25,000 nt of DNA from Owenia fusiformis (taxonomy: Eukaryota > Annelida > Polychaeta > Sabellida > Oweniidae): positions 1-25,000 of the forward strand of contig CAIIXF020000262.1 in assembly GCA_903813345.2 (NCBI GenBank), given 5' to 3'. The notes under the pieces were generated by a model. That model worked only from the letters and a program-made list of their open reading frames with translations, did no database searches and was not told the origin of the DNA. How positions within the stretch are numbered: the stretch's first letter is position 1; each line of letters begins with the position of its first letter. Below, piece by piece: positions 12,201-19,974 of this stretch. A program made the position numbers and the translations under genes.

Positions 12201-15200
12201 CTTTCATGACATATGAGAACAGAATTTATCTGATGCATCAAGGTTATTCTTTTATTTGATTTATGTATTAAAAATCGATAGTGTTATTTAGGTCTTAGAT
12301 CAGACTTTAAGTCAATAATTGGGTATCTAAAGATTTAAGAAGGCCCTAGGAAATCCATGCTTAGCGTTGCTTTGTTTGAGTTGAAAGTTAGAATAATATG
12401 TAAGAATCAAAATGGACGTAAGACCATGTATTTAATATTTTATTGTTGTCTCATTTGTGTATCCAATGAATAATCTGTGAAATTGTATGTTTTAGGTTCA
12501 TTTCCGTGAGATTCACTCCAAGCGGACAACAGTCGCTGTGTCGGAGCGCCATGTTTACAAGTTCCGCTGCAACCAATGCAGTCTCGCATTTAAGACCCTA
12601 GAGAAACTCCAGTTACACTCGCAGTATCACATGATCCGTGACGCCACCAAATGTATGATATGCTCTAGAAGTTTCCGCTCCATAGGTGCCCTTCGGAAAC
12701 ACATTGAGACAACTCACCTTGAGACAATGACTGAGGGAGAGCTAGAGCAGTACCGACAAAGCGTAGCGGCTACCTCAAGTATGCTTCTTAACATGCCACC
12801 AATGGCTGGTATGACAGGCTTTGATTCTGAAAGCTTGGATCTATCAAAGAATGATGACCACCCTTCACCAGCAAGCACTCCTAAAGTTGCTGAAACGCCA
12901 CGTGAAGGAGCCGGCACCCCAGGTCAGAACGATGATGCCTCCAGTGACGGAGGTGTACGTGATGAAAGCACTGAATCTTCGGAGGGTGGCTCATACAAAG
13001 AAGAAAACTTCATGGAAGACTACATCAACAGTCAAGCCATGGCAGAAGATAGCTACAATGACCCAAATCGCAAGTATAAGTGTCACAGGTGCAAAGTTGC
13101 ATTCACAAAACAGAACTACCTGACAGCACATAACAAGACCCTGCTCCACAGAAAGGGTGACAAGCTGACATACCCTATGGAGAAGTACCTTGACCCCAAC
13201 AGACCATTCAAATGTGACGTCTGCAGAGAGAGCTTTACACAGAAGAATATCCTCCTTGTGCATTACAACTCAGTGTCACATTTACATAAGCTAAAGCAGG
13301 TTGCATTGCAGACAGCAATGGCTCCGATGTCTAGCTCTACTCCCAGTTCAACACCCACCCCACCCGTCACCCCTACCCCTGAGAAACCTACCACGTCAAC
13401 ACCTTCCACAACCCCAACCCCATCAACATCAGTCAGCGAAGATAAGAAGCCTTATAAGTGTAACATCTGTAAGGTAAGCTACAGCCAGGGTACCACATTA
13501 GATATCCACATGCGCTCTGTGCTGCACCAGACCAGGTCGTCAAAGCTACAAGAACTGGCCCTCACTGGACAGGTAGACCTCTCCCAGCCCCTTGTAGAGC
13601 AGCCAGACGGCGCCACCAGCTCACGCAACCAGCCCCTCACTAACCATAAGAAACTCCTCGCAGAGATGTTACAGCAAAAACAGCAGGCTGCAGCGGCCGC
13701 TTCACTTCTCATCCCAACTTCGATGTATGGTTTCCCTGGGTTAATGTCTAATCCATCGTCTTTTATGACATCACCAACGAACTTTGACCCCAAGCTTTTG
13801 GGAATAAGTGGTGAGACAATAGCGCTGGCACAAGAGAAGGCAGCATCAGAGAAACAGCCTCCACAACAGGGTTCAAATAAAGATAACATGGTTACATGTG
13901 ATAAATGTAACTCACAGTTTGTGTCTCAGCAAGTCTTAGAGCAACATCAGCAGCTGTATTGCTACTTTACAGCACCCCAGCAACGTAAAATCATCCGCAG
14001 CAATGTCCGTTCGTTGAAACAACGTTCTCTCCTCCAGGATATCGGGTTTGAATGTGTAATGCAGTATAACGAATATGCCATGCAGTTAGATGCAGAATCT
14101 AAATCCGGCAAAGAGAAATCCTCAGTGAAACCGCTTGATATGAACATCAAATCTAGATTCGACAGTCCATTCAGTGATGTGAAGAAAATAGAACCCAAGA
14201 AGGAAGCTGATGAGGATGGTGAGAATAAAGAAAATGTTGATCTTGTTCCAGAGCTAAACAAATCAACTTGCCCCACATGTCAGAAAGACTTCACCAGTGT
14301 CTGGGTGCTTAAGTCTCATCAAGAAGAAGTACATGGCCATTTAGTCCCCTGTGCTATTATTGAACAACTTGGTGATGAGTTCAGAGAACAGTATGAAATG
14401 AAAGAAGCTGAACAACTTGCCGACCAACAGAAACAACTTGAAGCAGAAATGGAGGCTTTAAACAAAGCAAAGACACAACAACTTACTCTTCAGACAGAGA
14501 AGTTGTCAACCTCCACCAGTGAACTCCCAACCCCAACGACACCTTCTCTAGACTTTGCAGCGATGAATCAAGCTGCAATGTTGCAGATGATGCAGATGCC
14601 AATGATGGGATTAGGGCAGGGTAACCTAGCAGCCATGAACATGCACCCACCATTAATCCCGATGATGATGCCCCCTAGCATGGACTTCCCCCTAGCAAGC
14701 CCCCCAGGCATGAACTTAATGGATCCCAGCTCTCTTTCCAAACAACAGCAGAATCTAGCAGCAGCAGCGGCTCAAGCTCAAGCCAATTCAAAGCGTGCCC
14801 GAACACGCATCAACGATGAACAACTGAAAGTCTTGAGAGCTCACTTTGACATCAACAACTCCCCCACTGAAGAGCAGATTGCTATAATGGCTGATCAAAC
14901 CCAGCTACCACATAAAGTAATAAAGCATTGGTTTAGAAATACATTGTTCAAAGAACGCCAGAGAAACAAGGATTCTCCATATAACTTCAGCAACCCGCCA
15001 TCTACAACTCTTAACCTTGAGGAGTATGAGAAAACTGGACGAGTCAGCACAACATCATCAGAGAACGAGGAAGTCCTAAGAGATATCCCGGAAGAGATTT
15101 CAGAACGTGGTGAGCCTCGTGAATCAATCACATATTCATCAAGTAGTTTCTTTCCGACCCCTCATCACAGTCAGCTCTCTCATCACCATCGTCCAAAACT

Positions 15201-18200
15201 AGACACACGCTTACAGGAAGAGAAAGATGATCGCGTATTTGTCAGCACTAGCTCCGCCCCCGTGACTCCAATCTCCGCCACACCTACCACTCCAGGCGAT
15301 AATGTCTTCATGGATCATTACTTCAAACAGCATCAACAACAACAACAGGAGGCTGGAATTCACAATGATACTGGCAATCCACATGTGAACGCTTTACTGG
15401 GCTCTGGTGGGAGAAGGGCAAACCGCACACGCTTCACCGACTACCAAATCAAGGTCCTCCAAGAATATTTTGAGCAGAATGCTTACCCTAAGGATGACGA
15501 CCTTGACCAACTATCCAAGATGTTAGGCCTTAGTCCTAGGGTCATTGTTGTTTGGTTCCAAAATGCACGTCAAAAAGCGAGGAAAATATATGAAAATCAA
15601 CCACCTGTTGATATGACATCACCACCAGTGAGCCAAAGTAATGAGAAAGACCGATTTCAAAGAACTCCCGGGTTAAACTATCAATGTAAGAAATGCCTAA
15701 CAGTATTCCAGAGATACTATGAGCTGATAAAACATCAGCGATCTCAATGTTTCAAGGATGATGCTCAACCTGACTCCATCAAGAGTGAGCCACTAGATGA
15801 TACAAACTCATATGAAGACTCCAATCACGTTGAGCAGAGTAAAGATGATAGCATGGAGAAATCACCTGAAGGAGCCAACAAAGCAGAGAAGGAGGGAACT
15901 GCTGGAAGCTTTAAATGTGACAAATGCAATCTGATGTTCAAGAGATTTGACTTGTGGCAAGAGCACCAGAATGTCCACATGTTAAACCCAAATCTTTTCC
16001 CAAATTTTGCACCAGATAGCGCATTTGCTATGTTGCAAAATGTGGCCCAACAGCAAGATGAGAATTCCCCATTGAAACGGAGGTTTTCTGAACTTGATGA
16101 ATATGACGAAGATGGTCAGCCAAGAGATAAACGTCTCAGGACAACTATTCTCCCTGAACAGCTCGATTATCTCTACCAGAAGTATCAACAAGATTGCAAC
16201 CCAAGCCGTAAACAATTAGAGCACATCTCTGAAACTGTAGGCTTGAAGAAACGAGTCGTTCAGGTTTGGTTCCAGAACACCCGAGCCAGAGAACGTAAGG
16301 GACAGTTCCGGGCACACCAGCAAATCATACATAAACGATGCCCCTTCTGTCGGGCGTTGTTCCGGGCAAAGTCAGCCTTGGAGTCACATCTTGCAACCAA
16401 ACATCCAGAAGAATTCTCCAAGGGTGAAGTAAGTGTTGATTCTATCCCTGACTGCACTGATGCTCCTCCAGCTGCTGTCTCGCCCCTTCCCACAAGGAGC
16501 AACTCACCTGGAGTGAGCCCTGGCGCGGGAATGGATGTCTCCAAGATGATGGGATCCTATCCAGGGATGCCTTCCTTTATGAATATGCCCTTTATGCCAC
16601 CTATGCCCGGCCCTGGTAGCGACCAAATGCAGAGCTCAATGAAGCGCATCTATGAGGAATCTTTGAAGAAATACATCGATGAACTTAGCGGGGCTAGCCA
16701 TCATTCGAAATTGCCTCAGATGCAACATATGCAGGAACTTGCTTCTGATTTATGCACCAAGAATGCCGACTCACGCAATCCTAAAGCATCCAACACAACC
16801 CAACCTAAACCAGAAGAGGACTCTGAAGTTCCTTTAGATCTCAGTAAACCGATGAAAGTAAATACGGAACCAAGACGCTCAGAGAATTTCGATCATGATG
16901 ATTCATCCGAGACTCGATCGATGAATGGATCAACTGAGAATGATCAAAGCGAGGTTGGTAGTGCTCATTCCCCACGTGATATGACACCGGGAAAACGCTA
17001 CAGGACACAAATGTCAAACACACAGATCAAGATCATGAAGAATCTATTCGTTGAGTACAAGACTCCTACAATGGCTGAATGTGAAATGCTCGGGAATCAG
17101 ATCAATCTCCAAAAACGTGTCGTACAAGTCTGGTTTCAAAATGCTAGAGCCAAAGAGAAAAAACACAAATTGAACAACTATAAGAATCTGGGGACTGCCG
17201 AGGTTGAGATGCCACGTATCCCAGAAGAATGCAAACTTTGCAATTTCAAATACTCGCACAAATACACAATTCAGGACCACATATTCACAGGGAAACATCT
17301 GGCCAAAGTGAAAGCCTTGGTCGCGGCTGAGGAAGGCAGCGAGGTGAACTTCTTTGAGCCACAAGGATTATCACAGATGATGCGTCCAGGAGAGATGAAT
17401 TCTGGGAAGAATTGGGAGTCAGCCAAGCAAGCTCACCCACACCTAGCACAACTACAGGCCATTGGAATGCAAGCCATAGGATCTCAAAATGGTGAGTATG
17501 AACTCAGTAAAAATTTGTGTTATTGTTTAGTCATTGTGCTCATTTTCAAACCCTCATTCTTATGTACTGGTGAGAGTTTAATATTTTTAGAAAAAAGATA
17601 CATGCTTATTCTTATTGTGGACAACTGTATGAGAAAAATATGTACATAATCATGTGAAAATGAAAATCTGGTCTTTATATGACATCATTAAAAATATTTG
17701 ACAATTGAAATTCATATCTGTCTCGTCTCTTGTACTTCAGGTAAAGAAGACAAGAAGATAGAAAAATCATCAACGTCAACATCTCCGGAGAAGAAATCGA
17801 GCGAGAAGCAGCAAGAGCCAACTATACCTGGACTGCCTGGTATTATGAATCCTCTTGCGGGAATGTTCCCTGGGGGTATGGATATGAACGCTGCAGCTAT
17901 GTTCCCCTACATGTACCCGGGGCTACAGATGATGGGAGGGGGGATGCCAAATCTCCCAGGGTTACCAGGAATGATGCCGATGATGCCAGGTAAAACGTCA
18001 CTTTCAATTTAGCCCTGCTTGAGATTTTGAGTAATAACAAGTTGGTTTTATTAGTCTTAGCATGAGTGTGTGGAGCAAATGAATTTCGATAATGATTGCT
18101 TCGTTGAAAAAATTAAAACAGAAAATCATATTTTTAAAATTTTTATTTAGAAATATTTTGATATCACATGGCATAGATATCATAATTATAGAAGTTGTTT

Positions 18201-19107
18201 TTCCATAATTTTGAGGTTATGGGCTAAGCAATTGTAAATAATGTTTACCGTACTAAGACATACATTGAGAAGACATATAAGTTATCTGTTATTTTTTATT
18301 ATTGCTTCTACACTTCTCTGTTTGTATACCAGGGGCAATTAGAGATATTGTTTTTCAGTCATAAATGTCACACGTAAAACACTTTTAATGGTTGAAACCA
18401 TATCACATGGGGGATATTGCTCTTCTTTAATTAGCAAAGTTTAAAGTGCCAATTTATTACTCTTTGCAACTATATAAGCTATATAAGCTTTGGAATTAAT
18501 CCTTATATCAATGTAATTAACAGCTGGAAGGTCCTTGATTATAATTTTTCCATTTTTTTTAGGTTTGGAGAACCCGTTTGCCATGTATGACCCGACTGTA
18601 TTTGGGACGCCCCTCACATTGCTCCAAATCCCCCAGGATGCAATTCGTAGCATTATGACCAAAGTCGCAGATTCAGACGTGTTCATCGCACAGTACACCC
18701 AGGATTGTAAAAGCATTGCCGATCTTCAGGCAAAGATACCTCGCTCTGAAGCCAAACTTGTGAAAGAGTCAGCAGTTGATGTTGGTTATGTATGCAAGAA
18801 ATGTCACATGGTCTATCCAGGAAAAGATGGCTGCTTAAATCATCAACGCTCTGTATGTTTTGTCGGCAAAAAGGATGATGAATTAAACGAAGTGTTGAAG
18901 CTTGAACAGTTACAATATAAGTGTATCCCATGTCGGGAAAAATTCTCAACAATCGAGGAATTCCGCAATCATGCTCGAACAGATTCGCATATTCTCAGAT
19001 TAAATAAATACTCAAATATGGCTTCAGAATTCAAATCCAGAGGTCAAGGTCAGGAAGATGAAGCAGACAATATTGAAAATGAGGCTAAACGCCAAAAGGT
19101 TGTATAA
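3190..19107 (+). CDS. ZFHX3/4 (zfh2): ZFHX3/4-type zinc-finger homeobox transcription factor, 3' part (spliced, 5' end outside window)
   Basis: Spliced gene seen as eight constitutive-looking exons plus one candidate cassette exon, all joined in frame by GT-AG introns. Joined without the cassette they encode 2,173 residues to a TAA at 19105-19107. Order of domains: two fingers, conserved VHNVT..GL segment, two fingers, then in the giant exon five C2H2 fingers, a C2HC finger, a C2H2 finger, homeodomain 1, homeodomain 2, a C2HC and a C2H2 finger, homeodomain 3, a finger, homeodomain 4, a finger; the last exon adds a C2HC and a C2H2 finger. Four homeodomains and this finger order match vertebrate ZFHX3 and ZFHX4, while Drosophila zfh2 and vertebrate ZFHX2 have three. 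The family acts in the nucleus as DNA-binding regulators of neuronal and muscle differentiation. The N-terminal part is upstream. Whether it corresponds to ZFHX3 or ZFHX4 is not meaningful if, as expected for an invertebrate, there is a single pro-orthologue. Confidence 0.96.
3607..3767. repeat. 49-bp tandem repeat, about three copies
   Basis: The word GAGCATTRTGGGAG starts at 3622, 3671 and 3720, an exact 49-bp period, followed each time by a related ACTTCCTTTAGTAACAATAAC-like stretch. Copies differ by several substitutions. The array ends directly at the left end of the element at 3768. Confidence 0.75.
3768..4013. mobile_element. Short non-autonomous DNA transposon-like element (MITE candidate)
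   Basis: Eleven-base perfect terminal inverted repeats: GCGTAACCAGG at 3771-3781 and CCTGGTTACGC at 3998-4008, with GC-rich extensions outward. The interior is much richer in G+C than the intron around it and contains an internal direct duplication: a CGGAAA..TTTTGATTTTAGA..TTAAATGGT block near 3847 and again near 3906. The G-rich GGGGGTCTGGGGGCATGCCCC core is reminiscent of dispersed repeats in marine invertebrate genomes. AATAA flanks both sides at slightly different offsets, which may be a target duplication. No coding capacity. Confidence 0.55.
4291..4461 (+). CDS. ZFHX3/4 (zfh2): Candidate cassette exon of the ZFHX gene (57 codons, phase 1-1)
   Basis: 171-bp open segment after a pyrimidine-rich CTCTTATTCAG acceptor (4280-4290) and before a GTAATT donor (4462). 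It is phase 1 at both ends, so it fits exactly between exon a and exon b: A + AT gives Asn, then P W S Y T E Q W L Q D W; the end G joins GT of exon b to give Gly. The product is Trp/His/Pro-rich (GWPPGAPPPLPPIHDP in the middle) with no finger or homeodomain. Its base composition is richer in G+C than the surrounding intron and codon-like. I do not recognise the peptide from the family. It may be a constitutive or alternative exon; a chance open frame remains possible, though two matching phases make that less likely. Confidence 0.6.
5522..5593. repeat. 18-bp minisatellite, four copies
   Basis: Unit GCATTTGTATTGTATGAC repeated four times in tandem, with variants GTATTTTATGAC and GCAATTGTATTG. 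The period is a multiple of three, so it makes an artificial repetitive open frame (FVLYDA-like); there is no evidence that it is coding. Confidence 0.85.
8119..8328. repeat. Candidate 210-bp inverted-repeat element with C/G-run ends
   Basis: Left arm TATACATATACACCCCCC (8120-8137) is roughly complementary to the right arm containing GGGGGGGTGTATATAGG (8302-8319), about 170 bases away. It could be a MITE or two independent simple repeats; target duplications are not clear. Confidence 0.3.
8442..8516. promoter_or_regulatory. Cluster of five TAATTA homeodomain-type sites
   Basis: TAATTA occurs at 8442, 8478, 8482, 8496 and 8511 within 75 bases, 130-200 bases upstream of exon b. TAATTA is the core site for many homeodomains. 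The stretch is AT-rich and low in complexity, so function is only a possibility. Confidence 0.3.
8645..8832 (+). CDS. ZFHX3/4 (zfh2): ZFHX exon b (two C2H2 zinc fingers)
   Basis: 188-bp exon between TATTTCAG and a consensus CAG/GTACGT donor. It enters in phase 1 (GT completes Ser or Gly) and leaves in phase 0. The first finger is CPYC-x12-H-x4-H at 8677-8742. The second starts with CPLC at 8773; its first His is at 8821-8823 and its second His is encoded at the start of the next exon, so the intron splits the finger. The sequence belongs to the N-terminal finger group of the ZFHX family. Confidence 0.93.
8851..8962. repeat. 22-bp tandem repeat, about five copies
   Basis: The word ATTGGTTGAG (or ATTTGTTGAG) begins at 8851, 8873, 8895, 8917 and 8947; the first four are exactly 22 bases apart and the last copy carries an 8-bp insertion. 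Unit is ATTGGTTGAGTACAGATCAAAC. Confidence 0.85.
9226..9290. repeat. AT-rich tandem repeat, three copies
   Basis: Three copies of AAATATTTTTGTT separated by short variable spacers (period about 21-24 bases) in the intron between exons b and c. Confidence 0.7.
9491..9653 (+). CDS. ZFHX3/4 (zfh2): ZFHX exon c (end of split finger, Ser/Thr-rich tail)
   Basis: 163-bp exon after TTCTTCTAG, ending before GTATGT. It begins V-H, supplying the last zinc-binding His of the finger started in exon b, followed by NVTHEGLSRLLVMVD, a segment resembling the conserved post-finger VHNV..EGL-RLL block of ZFHX proteins. Then a polar stretch with two copies of an 18-bp unit giving TTVTSS twice, so a small coding tandem duplication. 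Phase 0 in, phase 1 out. Confidence 0.92.
9857..10193. promoter_or_regulatory. Candidate intronic enhancer: TAATTA cluster with X-box
   Basis: TAATTA at 9857, 9952, 9999, 10056 and 10188, with an RFX X-box between the last two. Complex, non-repetitive sequence, unlike the surrounding low-complexity intron. ZFHX loci in vertebrates are known for dense conserved non-coding elements. Here conservation cannot be tested, so the call rests on motif density alone. Confidence 0.4.
10084..10097. promoter_or_regulatory. RFX X-box motif
   Basis: GTCGCCATAGCAAC fits the X-box consensus GTNRCC(0-3 N)RGYAAC exactly, with a two-base spacer. X-boxes are bound by RFX factors, which control ciliary and some neuronal genes. 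Occurrence of a full-length match by chance in 25 kb is unlikely but not excluded. Confidence 0.5.
11155..11220 (+). CDS. ZFHX3/4 (zfh2): ZFHX exon d (22-codon micro-linker)
   Basis: 66-bp exon after TTGTTTCCAG and before GTAAGT, both near-consensus. Read in the phase set by exon c it gives GHGPKHEAVAVKTEFDMNALGK with no stop, phase 1 at both ends. It contains VKTE, which fits the sumoylation consensus (hydrophobic-K-x-E); that is only a pattern match. Skipping would preserve frame. Short length makes the amino-acid evidence weak; the splice sites and phase carry the call. Confidence 0.82.
11221..11858 (+). other. Intron between exons d and e
   Basis: 638 bp AT-rich intron; I see no repeat, coding sequence or clear motif in it beyond the splice sites. 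Confidence 0.85.
11859..12070 (+). CDS. ZFHX3/4 (zfh2): ZFHX exon e (one finger and the first half of the next)
   Basis: 212-bp exon after CAATTTTTAG, phase 1 in, phase 0 out at CAG/GTTAAT. One finger CQTC-x12-H-x5-H at 11912-11980, then a wide-knuckle finger beginning C-x4-C (CWKKGC) at 12020 whose two His residues lie in the next exon. The intron cuts just before V-H, so this finger is also assembled by splicing. The x5 His spacing and wide Cys spacing are typical of ZFHX N-terminal and middle fingers. Confidence 0.94.
12071..12495 (+). other. Intron between exons e and f, interrupting a zinc finger
   Basis: 425 bp AT-rich intron. It separates the two Cys of a C-x4-C finger (exon e) from its two His (exon f). 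Nothing else of note is visible. Confidence 0.9.
12496..17491 (+). CDS. ZFHX3/4 (zfh2): ZFHX giant exon f: nine fingers and all four homeodomains
   Basis: 4,996-bp exon (1,665 codons plus one base) from a TTTTAG acceptor to a GTGAGT donor, in frame with exon e. It contains the end of the split finger, then C2H2 fingers at 12568, 12652, 13081, 13213, 13459, a C2HC at 13897, a C2H2 at 14269, a predicted coiled coil at about 14374-14505, homeodomain 1 (14788-14967), homeodomain 2 (15412-15591), a C2HC at 15685, a C2H2 at 15916, homeodomain 3 (16126-16305), a finger at 16339, the CtBP-type motif PLDLSKP (16831-16851), homeodomain 4 (16990-17169) and a finger at 17230. Ser/Thr/Pro-rich, poly-Gln/Ala and Met/Pro-rich linkers separate them. 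In vertebrate ZFHX3/4 one large exon likewise encodes the homeodomains. No frameshift or internal stop is present. Confidence 0.98.
12832..12849 (+). other. SLDLSK motif, CtBP-like
   Basis: Encodes SLDLSK in a linker after the fifth finger of the window. It resembles the CtBP-binding PxDLS motif but has Ser in place of the first Pro, so binding would be weaker if any. Confidence 0.35.
13324..13443 (+). other. Ser/Thr/Pro-rich linker
   Basis: Low-complexity coding stretch made of S, T and P (for example SSTPSSTPTPPVTPTPEK) between two fingers. Likely disordered and a possible target of proline-directed phosphorylation; the family has similar linkers here. Confidence 0.8.
14788..14967 (+). other. 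Homeodomain 1 (Arg at position 50)
   Basis: Sixty residues aligned by W48-F49-x-N51 (WFRN). Helix 3 reads KVIKHWFRNTLFKERQ. Position 50 is Arg rather than the usual Gln, as in the first homeodomain of vertebrate ZFHX3/4. The following residues DSPYNFSNPP and LNLEEYEKTG are also family hallmarks, so this is the most strongly conserved block of the gene. Confidence 0.97.
15412..15591 (+). other. Homeodomain 2
   Basis: Helix 3 RVIVVWFQNARQKARK with W48 at 15553 and Gln at position 50. The N-terminal arm is RRANRTRFTDYQ. Followed within about 95 bases by a C2HC finger (15685-15750), the same order as in vertebrate ZFHX3/4. Confidence 0.97.
16126..16305 (+). other. Homeodomain 3
   Basis: Helix 3 KKRVVQVWFQNTRARERK, with W48 at 16267 and Gln at position 50. 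It is preceded by an acidic RRFSELDEYDEDG block and followed directly by the CPFC finger at 16339-16404, a homeodomain-finger tandem characteristic of the family. Confidence 0.97.
16831..16851 (+). other. PLDLSKP co-repressor motif
   Basis: Encodes PLDLSKP, an exact PxDLS motif used by transcription factors to bind CtBP. It lies between the finger after homeodomain 3 and homeodomain 4. The family is known to carry PLDLS-type motifs in this area. Confidence 0.7.
16990..17169 (+). other. Homeodomain 4
   Basis: N-terminal arm GKRYRTQMSNTQ, helix 3 KRVVQVWFQNARAKEKKH, W48 at 17131, Gln at position 50. A C2H2 finger with x5 His spacing follows at 17230-17298. Presence of this fourth domain separates the gene from the three-homeodomain zfh2 of flies and from ZFHX2. 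Confidence 0.97.
17741..17989 (+). CDS. ZFHX3/4 (zfh2): ZFHX exon g (Met/Pro/Gly-rich linker, phase 1-1)
   Basis: 249-bp exon after TTGTACTTCAG and before GTAAAA. It starts GKEDKKIEKSS, a basic-acidic Ser-rich stretch, then a low-complexity run rich in Met, Pro, Gly (for example GLPGIMNPLAGMFPGG, YPGLQMMGGGMPNLPG). No finger. The donor is weaker than the others (CCAG/GTAAAA), but the frame joins perfectly to the last exon. Symmetric phase, so exclusion would shorten the linker by 83 residues without a frameshift. Confidence 0.9.
17990..18562 (+). other. Last intron, between exons g and h
   Basis: 573 bp AT-rich intron ending in a T-rich tract before AG. No coding signal or repeat of note, apart from a short duplicated CTATATAAG near 18471-18490. 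Confidence 0.85.
18563..19107 (+). CDS. ZFHX3/4 (zfh2): ZFHX last coding exon h (C2HC and C2H2 fingers, C-terminus)
   Basis: Acceptor is a long T run followed by AG; the exon enters in phase 1 (G+GT gives Gly) and reads LENPFAMYDPTVFGTPL. A C2HC finger (CKKC-x12-H-x4-C, 18793-18858) and a C2H2 finger (CIPC-x12-H-x5-H, 18922-18990) close the protein, followed by an acidic tail and a short basic end EAKRQKVV before TAA at 19105-19107. The basic tail may help nuclear import. The paired terminal fingers agree with the C-terminus of the ZFHX family. Confidence 0.95.
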
Positions 19108-19340
19108 AGCAAATGCTTTTCCCAGTAAGGGAAATATGACTGATATTATGTACAGACAGTTTATAGATTCTACAATTAGAACTTAATGCATTAAACATGT
19201 ATAGTATGAATTAAGCTTATAGAAGTGTATGGTCCGAGAATGAAACGTCCTAGGCTGTTTAAGTCCTGGGATATCGTATGACTGCTGAGATATGGTCAAA
19301 TACAGAACTTACCCGATGACACATTACAAAAATAGTTCCA

Positions 19341-19358
19341 AATAAAATTCCAATAAAA
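19341..19358 (+). terminator. Proximal poly(A) signal pair
   Basis: AATAAA at 19341-19346 and again at 19353-19358, about 235-250 bases after the stop codon. The next 50 bases are T/G-containing. Usable as a short 3' UTR end; not proven. Confidence 0.45.
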
Positions 19359-19974
19359 ATATTGGCCTGATATTAATTGGGTTCATTATGTAATGTCATA
19401 GCAAAGAGATGACCCATTTATTAGTCGACGGTTTGTTCTGATATTTACCGTATAAAATCTAGTGAGCATTTCAGTGCAGTTAAGCAGAGTCAAAATATAA
19501 AAGATATTAAAGAACTATAAGTATTACGCATAGACAGTATACCATAAATATAACACACACTGTATTAATTAATAACCAATAATGTGAAGGGACCAAATTG
19601 TGCTTAAAGGTCTGAAGCTTGATGTCAAAATGGACATTCTCTTAGAAACAATCCAATTTAGCTATTATGTGTAATATTTCAGAAAGGTATATGTTGTATG
19701 TGTGACAGGGATTGGGTTAAATGAGGATATGACCAAACACGACAGTGTTCTATGACAGTATGATGCCATAATACATCACCATAGTAACATGTATTAAAAC
19801 AATGAGGAGCATCCAATATTAGGATAATTGACATGTATTCTAAATCAACTTACATTTGATCATAATTACTATTATATTGAAGAGACTATTTGTATACCTA
19901 TATATTGATAAGTGTTGAACCTTTTTCATAGGTTCATTTTAGCAGAAATTGTTGTGTTTGAGATAGCATTTTAG

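Noticed and set aside
12714-17364. Several antisense open frames opposite the giant exon
   Set aside because: They are shadows of codon use in the coding strand; none shows domain structure or start context.
17492-17649. In-frame extension of the giant exon past its splice donor
   Set aside because: The extension (starts EYELSKNLCYC) is AT-rich and unlike the family. GTGAGT at 17492 joins in frame to exon g, so the frame is read-through of intron sequence; an intron-retention isoform is possible but unsupported.
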